Shown: piece by piece, positions 53,681 to 62,119 of the stretch | Layout of the letters: each line of letters begins with the position of its first letter | How positions within the stretch are numbered: the stretch's first letter is position 1 | Source of the DNA: an uncultured Bacilli bacterium | GTDB taxonomy: Bacteria > Bacillota_I > Bacilli_A > RF39 > UBA660 | Length of the DNA stretch: 64,000 nt | Reading direction: 5' to 3' | NCBI GenBank assembly: GCA_934085565.1 | Contig: CAKOHG010000002.1 | Location: 162,444 to 226,443 of the forward strand | Program-made: the position numbers and the translations under genes | Notes under the pieces: model-generated | Databases searched by the model: none | Told to the model about the DNA's origin: nothing | The model's input: only the letters and a program-made list of their open reading frames with translations

Positions 53681-56042
53681 TTTAGAATGGGTAAGTGATT
53701 ACATTGATATTAAAGGATTAGATCCTCATGAACTTGCTACGAAAATTACCGAAGCTGGTATTAACATTGAAAAAGTGATGGATAATCATATTGATCATTT
53801 AGTAATCGGTAAAGTTTTGGAATGTGTGAATCATCCTGATAGTGATCACCTTCATGTCTGTAAAGTGGATGTAGGAAGTGAAATACTCCAAATTGTTTGT
53901 GGAGCCCCAAATGTTCGAGCTGGTATGAAAGCAATCGTAGCTTTACCTGGGTCCGTTTTACCACATGATTTTGTGATTAAAGAAAGTGAAATAAGAGGCG
54001 TTAAATCAAATGGTATGTTATGCGCTTTATATGAACTTGGCCTTGAAGAAAAAACAGAAGAAAATCACGCGAAAGGAATTTATGAAGTAAGTGAAGAAAT
54101 TTCGGTTGGCAAAGACGCTTTAAAAGCTTTAAATTTAGACTCTTGTGTCTATGAACTAGATATTCATAAACATCGTAACAATGACTGTTATTATCATATT
54201 GGTTTTGCTTACGAAATCGCAGCTATTTTAAATAAAAAAGTAACTCTTCCTGAATTACAATTTAAAGAAATCAAAGATTCTATAAAAGACCATTTTAGTG
54301 TTCAAGTAGAAACTCCTAAATGTTCTTACTATTTAGCTAAAGAAGCTAAAAATGTTAAAATAGGACCATCTCCTTTATTTATTCAAAAAAGACTTAAAGA
54401 AGCTGGCATGCGTTCTATTAATAATGTTGTTGATATTTCAAATTATGTTATGCTTGAATTTGGACAACCTCTTCATTTCTTTGATAAAGATGTGTTAGGT
54501 GATAAAATTCTTGTTCGTAATGCGAAAGAAAATGAACACTTGACTACCTTAGATGGTAAAGAAAGAATTTTATCTGATAAAGATATTGTCATCACCGATA
54601 CGAATCGTCCTGTTTGCCTTGCGGGGGTTATGGGTGGCGAAAATACAGAAGTTACAGAAAATACTAAAAATATTTTAATTGAAAGTGCTATTTTTGATGC
54701 CGTAAGTATTAGAAATACCGCAGCTCGTCATAATTTAAGAAGTGAAGCTTCTATAAGATATGGCAAAGGTCTTGACTATGAATATACTAAGATGGCTTTA
54801 GAAAGAGCATGTTATCTTTTACAAACATATGCCGGAGCTGAAATTTTAAGTGATGTTGTTTCTTATGATAACGTAGATAAAACGCCAAAAGAAGTTACCT
54901 TTAAAGCGGAAGATGTAAATTCTTTACTAGGTATAACAATTAGTACTAAAGATATGGAAGTGGAACTTTCAAGACTTTCATTTCCTTATACTTTAAAAAT
55001 GGATGAATTTCATGTGACGATTCCAAATAGACGTTTAGATATTGATCCTAATATCAATGATATTGCTGAAGAAATCGGCAGATTATACGGATATCATAAC
55101 TTAACTGAAACACTTCCAAAAGTACCTGTTAAAAGAGGAGAATATATTGGTGATGTTTATTATCGTAAATTTATTTCTAAAAGACTACGTGCTTTAGGAC
55201 TTAATGAAACCAAAACTTATACCCTTGTTTCTCCAGAAATGGCTAAAGAGTTTAATTACGAAGGAAAAATAAATGTTGTTTTACCAAATCCTATGAGTGT
55301 GGATAAGTCTGTAGTAAGAACTACTCTTATTCCATCTTTATTAAATGTTTATAACTATAATAAAGCTCATAAAGTAAGTGATATCATGCTTTATGAAATT
55401 AGTAAAACTTATGATGTTCATTATAATGAAGAGTCAAAAATAGCGGGTTTATTAAAAGGAAATTATATTGAATCTTCTTGGGCACGTAAAACACCAGTAG
55501 ACTTTTATCTTACAAAAGGAATCGTAGAAGATGTCTTAGATTCTTTAGGTTTTAAAAATCGTTATACTTTTATTCCAAAAGTATTACCTGACTTACATCC
55601 TGGTATTAGCACAACTATTCTTTTAGATAAAGAAGAAATCGGTATGATTGGTCGTGTTCATCCAAGTATTTCTAAAGATGAAATATATGTTTTTGAATTA
55701 TCTTTAAATAAACTTATGAAAGAAGTTAAGCCAATTAAATATAAAGAAGCTTATAAATACCCAAGTATTGAAAAAGATATGGCTTTCATTTTATCAAAAG
55801 ATATTCCAGCCGCTAATATTATTGATATCATCAGAAAACAAGGAGGACATTTACTTAAAGATGTTACTGTCTTTGATGTTTACGAAGGTGAAAATGTTTC
55901 TCCAAATGAAAAATCAATTGCTTTCAAACTTACTTTCCAAGCTGAAAATAGAACTTTAACAGATGAAGAAGTTATGGATATTTTCTATAAAATTATTGAT
56001 AAGGTTAAACTTGAGTTTAAAGCAGAATTAAGAGATAAATAA
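53673..56042 (+). CDS. pheT: Phenylalanyl-tRNA synthetase beta subunit
   Basis: 789 residues. N-terminal tRNA-binding EMAPII-like domain (LVIGKVLECVNHPDSDHLHVC), B3/B4 editing domain, B5 domain (NRRLDIDPNINDIAEEIGRLYGY), and C-terminal FDX anticodon-binding domain (FDVYEGENV... KSIAFKLTFQ). It edits Tyr-tRNA-Phe. AAAGGAG lies inside pheS. Confidence 0.98.
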   Translation: MISLEWVSDYIDIKGLDPHELATKITEAGINIEKVMDNHIDHLVIGKVLECVNHPDSDHLHVCKVDVGSEILQIVCGAPNVRAGMKAIVALPGSVLPHDFVIKESEIRGVKSNGMLCALYELGLEEKTEENHAKGIYEVSEEISVGKDALKALNLDSCVYELDIHKHRNNDCYYHIGFAYEIAAILNKKVTLPELQFKEIKDSIKDHFSVQVETPKCSYYLAKEAKNVKIGPSPLFIQKRLKEAGMRSINNVVDISNYVMLEFGQPLHFFDKDVLGDKILVRNAKENEHLTTLDGKERILSDKDIVITDTNRPVCLAGVMGGENTEVTENTKNILIESAIFDAVSIRNTAARHNLRSEASIRYGKGLDYEYTKMALERACYLLQTYAGAEILSDVVSYDNVDKTPKEVTFKAEDVNSLLGITISTKDMEVELSRLSFPYTLKMDEFHVTIPNRRLDIDPNINDIAEEIGRLYGYHNLTETLPKVPVKRGEYIGDVYYRKFISKRLRALGLNETKTYTLVSPEMAKEFNYEGKINVVLPNPMSVDKSVVRTTLIPSLLNVYNYNKAHKVSDIMLYEISKTYDVHYNEESKIAGLLKGNYIESSWARKTPVDFYLTKGIVEDVLDSLGFKNRYTFIPKVLPDLHPGISTTILLDKEEIGMIGRVHPSISKDEIYVFELSLNKLMKEVKPIKYKEAYKYPSIEKDMAFILSKDIPAANIIDIIRKQGGHLLKDVTVFDVYEGENVSPNEKSIAFKLTFQAENRTLTDEEVMDIFYKIIDKVKLEFKAELRDK

Positions 56043-56058
56043 AATATAAAATTTGATG

Positions 56059-56088
56059 AAAGATAGAATTTAATGTTCTGTCTTTTTT
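56059..56088 (+). terminator. Terminator of pheST
   Basis: AAAGATAGAA / TTCTGTCTTT stem with one G-T pair, followed by a T run. Confidence 0.7.
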
Positions 56089-56159
56089 AAATTCTACTTA
56101 AAGTAGATTGTTAAATTTCACAAAGAAATTTATAATCAAATTAAGGTGGTGGAAAGACT

Positions 56160-56612
56160 ATGAATAATGAACAACAAAAAGAAATTGGTAAATTTATTCA
56201 AGAAGAGCGAAAGAATTTAGGGATGACTCAAGAGGAATTAGCTTCTAAAATCTATGTCACAAGTAAAGCTGTATCTAAGTGGGAAAATGGTAGGGGACTT
56301 CCCAATATTGATGGAATGATTCGTTTAGCAGAACTTTTTAATATTTCAGTGAATGAGTTATTAATGGCAAAAAGAATGAATACGGAAGAAAAAATAACAA
56401 GTGCTGATAAAACGATTATTAATAACATGAAAAAAAATCGTAAAAAAATGATTTGTTTAAATATTTTATTAAGTATTTTAATGTGTCTTTGTTTATGTTT
56501 TTTAGAAGTTATCTTATATATGGCTCATGTTTCCTCTATTTATGCTTATATGATATTTGGAATTGTTATTCTTCTTGGCTTTATTATCGAGGCTTCTTCT
56601 AAATATCTTTAA
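56160..56612 (+). CDS. Membrane-bound XRE-family regulator
   Basis: 150 residues. Residues 5-65 form a Cro/CI helix-turn-helix (LGMTQEELASKIYVTSKAVS, then KWENGRGLPNI). After a charged linker come two hydrophobic helices (ICLNILLSILMCLCLCFLEV and AYMIFGIVILLGFII), so the DNA-binding part should be tethered to the membrane. This layout is common in Bacillota regulators of cell-envelope or transport genes. GGTGG ribosome binding site. Target unknown. Confidence 0.85.
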   Translation: MNNEQQKEIGKFIQEERKNLGMTQEELASKIYVTSKAVSKWENGRGLPNIDGMIRLAELFNISVNELLMAKRMNTEEKITSADKTIINNMKKNRKKMICLNILLSILMCLCLCFLEVILYMAHVSSIYAYMIFGIVILLGFIIEASSKYL

Positions 56613-56613
56613 T

Positions 56614-56642
56614 AAATACCCAGATAAAAAGGGTATTTTTTT
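56614..56642 (+). terminator. Terminator of the membrane-bound regulator
   Basis: AAATACC / GGGTATTT stem and T run. Confidence 0.8.
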
Positions 56643-56644
56643 CA

Positions 56645-56671
56645 TGAAAAAAACTAGAAGAAATCTAGTTT
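56645..56671 (-). terminator. Terminator of gerQ
   Basis: On the minus strand, ACTAGA / TCTAGT stem followed by a T run, just at the gerQ stop. Confidence 0.75.
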
Positions 56672-57029
56672 AATCAAAAGTATCTGAGTAATCAGGACTG
56701 TAATTTATTTTTTCGCCAAATTCTACAAAATTAACATAAAGCATACGAATTAAATACCAATTTCCAGTGGAAGGGTCAGATAAAATCAAATGGTCTCGAC
56801 CACTTTCCTCAATAATACCATTATAAATACGGTCTTTCCATTCGTTAGAATCTGGATAAGATGCATATACTTTTACTTTTTTACCTTTATTAAGTCTTAA
56901 AATGTTTTCAATAAGACTTTGTTCTAAAGATAAAATACTTGTTGAATTCACATTTCCTGGTGGCGTAATAAAATTATCATTTGTACCAGCTTGAGGAAAT
57001 GTAGGATTACTAAAATAACTTCCGTTCAA
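56670..57029 (-). CDS. gerQ: Spore coat protein GerQ
   Basis: 119 residues with the GerQ core: SLEQSLIENILRLNKGKKVKV, YNGIIEESGRDHLILSDPSTG and YLIRMLYVNFVEF. GerQ is a coat protein that holds CwlJ in the spore; cwlJ lies at 0.2-0.7 kb of this window. The long Gln-rich N-terminal region of Bacillus GerQ is missing. Start: a TTG at 57029 has AGGTG six bases before it, the same spacing as in cwlJ; a GTG at 57038 is the alternative but lies inside that AGGTG. Confidence 0.88.
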   Translation of the reverse strand: MNGSYFSNPTFPQAGTNDNFITPPGNVNSTSILSLEQSLIENILRLNKGKKVKVYASYPDSNEWKDRIYNGIIEESGRDHLILSDPSTGNWYLIRMLYVNFVEFGEKINYSPDYSDTFD

Positions 57030-57046
57030 ATTTATCACCTCACCTC

Positions 57047-57054
57047 ATTTTATG
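57047..57054 (-). promoter_or_regulatory. Possible sporulation (SigE-like) -10 element for gerQ
   Basis: Minus strand CATAAAAT matches seven of eight positions of a CATACA-T -10, six bases before the AGGTG site; same layout as upstream of cwlJ. Tentative. Confidence 0.35.
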
Positions 57055-57058
57055 TTTA

Positions 57059-57087
57059 TTGCTTTTTAAATAGAAGTCCTTTATAAT
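57059..57087 (+). promoter_or_regulatory. Promoter of the yitT-like gene
   Basis: TTGCTT, 17 bases, TATAAT, 17 bases before the ATG. Confidence 0.8.
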
Positions 57088-57104
57088 GATTGTAAGGTGG
57101 GAGC

Positions 57105-57995
57105 ATGAAAAAAAGAAATTTAAGTGAGAAAATTTTACAAAGAGAAATTGTCGAAAGAGTATTTTTTCTTATGTTGGGAACATTTTTGTTAGGTGTTAAT
57201 TATAACTTGTTTTTAGCTCCTAATAATTTGGTTATCGGTGGTTTATCCGGATTAGCTCTTATTTTTGATAAGCTTTGGCATTGGAATACACAAGTTTTTA
57301 TTTATATAGGAACTCTTATAATGATAGTATTAAGTTTCATTTTTTTAGGAAAAAATAAGACAAAGGGGACGATTATTGGTGGTATTTTATATCCCATTAT
57401 GATTAGTTTAACGATTCCTCTTACCGAAATATTGAAAAACTATATTATTTTAGATAATGACTTATTGATTATTTTACTAGCAGGACTTTTACAAGGTTTA
57501 GGTATCGGTGTAATATTTAAATATGGTTTTACAACGGGCGGTTTAGATACGATGACTTATTTATTAAATAAATATGGTCATTTATCCGAAGGAAATAGTA
57601 ATTTATTTATTCAAATGATTGTGATACTACTTGGAGGATTTACGTTTGGGATAAATAAAATGATTTATGCTTTAATCATTTTGATTATTTATTCTTCGTT
57701 AGTAGACAAAATACTGATTGGTATATCAAACTCCAAACTTTTCTTTATTTATACAAATAAGGTAGACAAAGTTAAAAATTATATTTTAGAGGAATTACAA
57801 ACAGGGGTTACCCTTTTACATGCCCAAGGGGGATTTAGTAAAAAAAATAATCATGTTTTAATGTGTGTGGTACCTAATCGAGATTATTACTTATTTAAAG
57901 AAATTGTTTTAGAAATTGACCCCAATGCTTTTTTTGTTATTAATGATTGCTACGAGGTTCAAGGTGGTCAAAGAAGGAATTTACCCCATAAGTAA
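57105..57995 (+). CDS. YitT/DUF2179 family membrane protein
   Basis: 296 residues. Five or six membrane helices in the first ~200 residues (including LLGVNYNLFLAPNNLVIGGLS, written in part, and a GFTTGGLDTM motif), then a soluble DUF2179 domain at the C-terminus with QTGVTLLHAQGGFSKK. YitT-type proteins are of unknown function, possibly transport or lipid related. AAGGTGGGAG ribosome binding site. It precedes ftsE, which has its own promoter. Confidence 0.88.
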   Translation: MKKRNLSEKILQREIVERVFFLMLGTFLLGVNYNLFLAPNNLVIGGLSGLALIFDKLWHWNTQVFIYIGTLIMIVLSFIFLGKNKTKGTIIGGILYPIMISLTIPLTEILKNYIILDNDLLIILLAGLLQGLGIGVIFKYGFTTGGLDTMTYLLNKYGHLSEGNSNLFIQMIVILLGGFTFGINKMIYALIILIIYSSLVDKILIGISNSKLFFIYTNKVDKVKNYILEELQTGVTLLHAQGGFSKKNNHVLMCVVPNRDYYLFKEIVLEIDPNAFFVINDCYEVQGGQRRNLPHK

Positions 57996-58002
57996 ATTAT
58001 GC

Positions 58003-58008
58003 TATAAT
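58003..58008 (+). promoter_or_regulatory. Extended -10 promoter of ftsEX
   Basis: TGCTATAAT with TTTACC 17 bases upstream (57980-57985), 23 bases before ftsE. Confidence 0.65.
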
Positions 58009-58031
58009 GTATGAGAAAATAGAGGTGTAAA

Positions 58032-58742
58032 ATGAAGTTAATTAAAGTAGAACATGCCTATAAGATATATAAGAATGGAACGACAGCCGTCGCAGATTTA
58101 AGTGTATCGATTGACAAAGGAGAATTTGTATTTGTTATTGGAACAACTGGTTCTGGTAAAAGTACTTTTATTAAACTTTTATATCGTGAAGAAAAACCAA
58201 CGAAAGGAAGCGTCATTGTTGGTGGTATTGATGTTGCGAAATTAAGAAATTCTAAAGTATATAAATTAAGAAGAAAATTAGGAGTTGTTTTCCAAGATTT
58301 TAAATTATTACCAAAGTTGACAGTTTATGAAAATGTTGCTTTTGCTCTTGAAATGCTAGGAATACCTGGTAGTGAAATAAGACCAAAAGTTTTAAAAGCC
58401 ATTGACGCGGTTGGGTTAAAAGATAAAGCACGTAGTTTACCAAGTGAATTATCAGGTGGAGAACAACAACGTGTCGCGATTGCAAGAGCCATTGTAAATG
58501 ACCCTAAATTACTTATCTGTGATGAGCCAACCGGAAACTTGGATCCAGAAACAAGTAAAGAAATTATGAAAATTTTGGAAAATATTAATCAAACACTTGG
58601 TACGACCATTATTATGGCAACCCATGATAAAGAACTTGTTAACCGCATGAAAAAACGTGTTTTAGTTATTGAAAATGGTGTGTTAGCCAGTGATACAAAG
58701 AAAGGAAGTTATAAAGTACATGAAAGCATTAAGAATTCTTAG
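58032..58742 (+). CDS. ftsE: Cell division ATP-binding protein FtsE
   Basis: 236 residues. Walker A GTTGSGKST, Q-loop FQDFKLL, signature LSGGEQQRVAIARA, Walker B LLICDEPTGNLD. With FtsX it uses ATP to control a peptidoglycan hydrolase outside the cell. GAGGTG ribosome binding site. Its end overlaps ftsX by 23 bases. Confidence 0.97.
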   Translation: MKLIKVEHAYKIYKNGTTAVADLSVSIDKGEFVFVIGTTGSGKSTFIKLLYREEKPTKGSVIVGGIDVAKLRNSKVYKLRRKLGVVFQDFKLLPKLTVYENVAFALEMLGIPGSEIRPKVLKAIDAVGLKDKARSLPSELSGGEQQRVAIARAIVNDPKLLICDEPTGNLDPETSKEIMKILENINQTLGTTIIMATHDKELVNRMKKRVLVIENGVLASDTKKGSYKVHESIKNS

Positions 58743-59613
58743 TAGAAGTATCAGAGATTCCTTTAAAAGTGTTTTTCGTAATCTTCCTTTATCTATGGCC
58801 AGTATCCTTTGTACGACCATCACTTTAATTTTAGTAGCTATTGCTATTTTCCTTTCTTATAACGTAAGAGAGGTAACTACAACATTGGAGCATGAACTTA
58901 CCATTGTTGTTTATTTAAAAAAAGAAGTAACGGAAGAAGAAAAAATAGAAATTCAAAATGATTTGAAGACAATGGATAATGTGGATAACTACAAATTGAA
59001 AACTAAAGAAGAGTGGAAAGCAGAGATGAAAAAGGAAAGTGATACTTTAAATACCACTTTAGATTATTTGGAAGAAAATCCTCTTTTGGACTCCGTCATT
59101 GTAACCGTGAAAGATGTAAAGGACTTAAAAACAACTGCCGAACGTCTTCGTAAATATGAATATGTAAGTAGTGCCGAATACGGAGAAGGCATGGTGGAAA
59201 ATATTATTGGTATCTTTGACGCGATTAGTTATGGCACCATTATTATGGTTGTTGCTCTTGTTTGTGTTACGGCATTCTTAATTGCTAATACCATTAAACT
59301 TACTATCTTTTCTCGTAAAACCGAAATTGAAATTATGCGTCTTGTGGGAGCATCTAATATAGCCATTAAATTACCCTTTGTTTTTGAAGGTTTTATCTTA
59401 GGTGTGTTAGGTAGTCTTATTCCAGTCGCATTAAGTATTTATGGTTATACGATTTTATATAATCATACAGGTGGTTATGTCTTTACAAAAATTATTACTC
59501 TTGTTAAACCATTCCCATTTGTTTTATATGTTTCCTTGATTTTACTAGGAATTGGTTCTATTGTTGGTATGCTTGGTTCTTGGTGGGCAGTAAGAAAGCA
59601 TTTGAAAATATAA
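58720..59613 (+). CDS. ftsX: Cell division protein FtsX
   Basis: 297 residues. First membrane helix near residue 30, a large outer domain (about 50-170, EHELTIVVYLKKEV at its start), then three more helices ending near the C-terminus. The outer loop in FtsX binds and activates a coiled-coil hydrolase. The ATG at 58720 matches homologues and has AAAGGAAG upstream. Overlaps the next gene by one base (TAATG). Confidence 0.95.
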   Translation: MKALRILSRSIRDSFKSVFRNLPLSMASILCTTITLILVAIAIFLSYNVREVTTTLEHELTIVVYLKKEVTEEEKIEIQNDLKTMDNVDNYKLKTKEEWKAEMKKESDTLNTTLDYLEENPLLDSVIVTVKDVKDLKTTAERLRKYEYVSSAEYGEGMVENIIGIFDAISYGTIIMVVALVCVTAFLIANTIKLTIFSRKTEIEIMRLVGASNIAIKLPFVFEGFILGVLGSLIPVALSIYGYTILYNHTGGYVFTKIITLVKPFPFVLYVSLILLGIGSIVGMLGSWWAVRKHLKI

Positions 59614-60860
59614 TGAGAAGAAAAATTATTTTTCTTCTTTTTGTCCTTTTTTTCGCCTTTAGTATGAATGTTTATGCGACTGCTGATATGCCCACTTTAG
59701 GAGAGCTTAAACAATCTTTACAAGATAAACTGAATGAAAAAAAAGAAACAGAAAGTAAAACCGCCGAGGCTAAAGCAGAAATTGCTAAAAAGGAAGCCGC
59801 GGTTAAACAAGTAGAACAAGAAATTCATGAATCGGAAAGTGAAGTAGAAAAATTAACGGAAGAAATTGATAATTCTAATAAAGAGATAGAACGTCTTACG
59901 GTTGAAGTAAATAAAACCCTTGCTTATTTACAACAAATGAAAAGTTCCAATGCTTATTTAGAATATGTGACGGGTGCTAAAACGGTGACAGATATGCTTA
60001 TGCGTGTTGCTGCAGTGGAACAAACATCAAAAGCTATTGAAGATGTTATGCAAAATATGCGTGATGAGATTAAGAAAAATGAATCTTTAAAAGAAGAAGA
60101 AAAGAAAAAACAACAAGAATTGAATAATAAAGCCATCGAATATAAAAAAGTAATTGAAGCTCGTTACGGTGATATAGAAAGCTATGATAAATACGCTTTA
60201 GATATTGATGAGCAAATTAAAAGTTTACAAACGAAAGTAGCAGATGCAGAAAAAAAATGTGCTTTATATGCTCCTTCTAAGGGGGATAGTGCCATTATCA
60301 GTGTTGATTGTGTAAAACCACCCGATCCACCTAAACCAAGTGGTGATAATAATATTACTTATGTGGAAAATGGTGAATGGTTAAAGCCTCTTACTTATGG
60401 TATGATAACAAGTGAAGTAGGTTATCGATGGGGAAGTTATCATAATGCCTTAGATATTGGTGGTAATGCGGAAGGAACTCCAGTTTATGCAGCTGCAGCT
60501 GGTGTTGTTTCTGGCAAAATATCACGTTATTATTGTGGTGGCAATATGCTATATATAGATGTCTTGGTAAATGGCAAAGCTTATACCACTTATTATTATC
60601 ACTTATTAAGCTTTAATGTAAATATTGGTGATACGGTAACTCAAAATACTATTATTGGTTATGTTGGTGGTGGAAGGCAAACTTCTGCTAGTTACGGCGG
60701 ATATGATACCTGTACAACCGGAGCACATCTTCACTTTGGGGTAGCTAATGGTTTTTATAATGGTTACTCTGTGAGTAGAAGTAATGTCATTATTCCTCCA
60801 GGTTTCCCAAATAGTTATGGTTGGCGTTTCTATTCACGTTATGATATGTATAAAGGTTAA
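59613..60860 (+). CDS. Coiled-coil M23 peptidase, probable FtsEX partner
   Basis: 415 residues. Signal peptide (IIFLLFVLFFAFSMNVYA), long coiled coil of about 200 residues, short linker with Pro/Ser, and an M23 (LytM) domain: HNALDIGG with the His and Asp ligands, and the late GAHLHFGV motif. The layout is that of EnvC/PcsB-type activators or hydrolases driven by FtsEX; gene order ftsE-ftsX-peptidase supports this. Unlike PcsB and CwlO, which carry CHAP or NlpC/P60 domains, this one has an apparently active M23 domain. Start ATG overlaps ftsX. Confidence 0.93.
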   Translation: MRRKIIFLLFVLFFAFSMNVYATADMPTLGELKQSLQDKLNEKKETESKTAEAKAEIAKKEAAVKQVEQEIHESESEVEKLTEEIDNSNKEIERLTVEVNKTLAYLQQMKSSNAYLEYVTGAKTVTDMLMRVAAVEQTSKAIEDVMQNMRDEIKKNESLKEEEKKKQQELNNKAIEYKKVIEARYGDIESYDKYALDIDEQIKSLQTKVADAEKKCALYAPSKGDSAIISVDCVKPPDPPKPSGDNNITYVENGEWLKPLTYGMITSEVGYRWGSYHNALDIGGNAEGTPVYAAAAGVVSGKISRYYCGGNMLYIDVLVNGKAYTTYYYHLLSFNVNIGDTVTQNTIIGYVGGGRQTSASYGGYDTCTTGAHLHFGVANGFYNGYSVSRSNVIIPPGFPNSYGWRFYSRYDMYKG

Positions 60861-60881
60861 AAGAGCATGGGTTCTTTTTTT
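60859..60881 (+). terminator. Weak terminator after the M23 peptidase
   Basis: AAGAGC / GGTTCTT stem, imperfect, followed by a T run. Confidence 0.45.
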
Positions 60882-60885
60882 ATGT

Positions 60886-60891
60886 TATAAT
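60886..60891 (+). promoter_or_regulatory. Extended -10 promoter of the S41-like gene
   Basis: TGTTATAAT, 22 bases before the chosen start. Confidence 0.5.
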
Positions 60892-60912
60892 CTATGTATT
60901 ATGGAGGAAAAA

Positions 60913-62088
60913 ATGATCAATTCAAAATACCAAAAAATATATGAAGATTTTTTAAAAAATTATGAACAATTACATGTCAATCCTTGGCATGAAATAGACG
61001 AAAAAGAGTTAGAGAAAATAGCTAATGATTTACTTCAAAGATATGAGGTGACAGGTGAATATTCTTTTTGTTACTTTATGAATTATATTCTTAAAAGATT
61101 AAGTGGTAAAAGTGACGCTCATACTATCTACAAACCTAACGCCCCAATTCCTATGAATTTTAAAATATTTGGTGAAGATGTTTTAGTTAATTATCCAAGT
61201 GATTTAAGAGGTTCAAAATTAGTTTCTATAAATAATGTGGATATACAGCAAATTTTAAAGGAATTAGATGAAATATTAACTTATGGTACTTTTGGTAAGA
61301 AAAGAATTGAAATGGAAAGAGCTTTATTTAGTCGTTGCCTCGTCGGGGGATTACCAAGTTTAAAAGAAAGTAAAGAACTTACCTTTCAAATTCTTACACG
61401 TGATAATAAATTAGTTACAAAAGTATATGAAGCACAAAAAGATTATAAAGACGAGATGTTTGATTATGAAAAATATTTATTTGGAGATAAAAATGCTACT
61501 TTTGAAATAAAAAATAATTATTTGATTTATTATCACAGTTCTTGTCAACCATATTATAAGGAAAAAATAAAAGAAGCAGTAGCTTCCTTATATCAAATTG
61601 ACTTAGCAGATATCGATACTATTATTATTGATTTAAGAGGAAATACAGGGGGTAATTCAGCTTTAAATGATGATTTAATGGTTTTTTTGAAACAATCACA
61701 CAAAAATTTGATTTGTCTAACTGATTACCGTATTTTTTCTGCTGGAAGATTTGCTTTACGTGATATAATAAATCTCGGTGCCACGACAATAGGGGAAGAA
61801 ATATCTACCCCTATAAACTGTTATGGAAATAGTAGTAAAGTTGATATAGATGGTCATAAATTTTCCATTTCAACTCGTTATTTTCATCCTTTTCTGGGCA
61901 TTAGTATCCGTTCTAAAGAAGAATATAAAAAGCTTGTTACTCCTGATGTTTTAAAACCTGTTTATTTTAAACCAGATATAGAAGTTAATGAAAAAGAAGA
62001 GGATTATTTAATGGGTGAAGACACTATTTTAAATTATGCTTTTATGTATATTGAACAAAAAAGAAAAGAAGAAATGATGAAAAGGTAA
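60913..62088 (+). CDS. S41-family (tail-specific-protease-like) peptidase
   Basis: 391 residues. The S41 core shows IIIDLRGNTGGNSALND, then YRIFSAGRFALRD with the expected catalytic Ser in FSAG. It lacks a signal peptide, so it may work inside the cell, unlike the usual secreted CtpA type; a PDZ domain is not evident, though SINNVDI near residue 110 resembles the PDZ-linked strand. I took the ATG at 60913, six bases after GGAGG; the frame upstream runs into the previous gene. The family also includes divergent, possibly inactive members. Confidence 0.78.
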   Translation: MINSKYQKIYEDFLKNYEQLHVNPWHEIDEKELEKIANDLLQRYEVTGEYSFCYFMNYILKRLSGKSDAHTIYKPNAPIPMNFKIFGEDVLVNYPSDLRGSKLVSINNVDIQQILKELDEILTYGTFGKKRIEMERALFSRCLVGGLPSLKESKELTFQILTRDNKLVTKVYEAQKDYKDEMFDYEKYLFGDKNATFEIKNNYLIYYHSSCQPYYKEKIKEAVASLYQIDLADIDTIIIDLRGNTGGNSALNDDLMVFLKQSHKNLICLTDYRIFSAGRFALRDIINLGATTIGEEISTPINCYGNSSKVDIDGHKFSISTRYFHPFLGISIRSKEEYKKLVTPDVLKPVYFKPDIEVNEKEEDYLMGEDTILNYAFMYIEQKRKEEMMKR

Positions 62089-62119
62089 ATTAAAAAATTT
62101 AATAGAAAAGAGGTATAAA

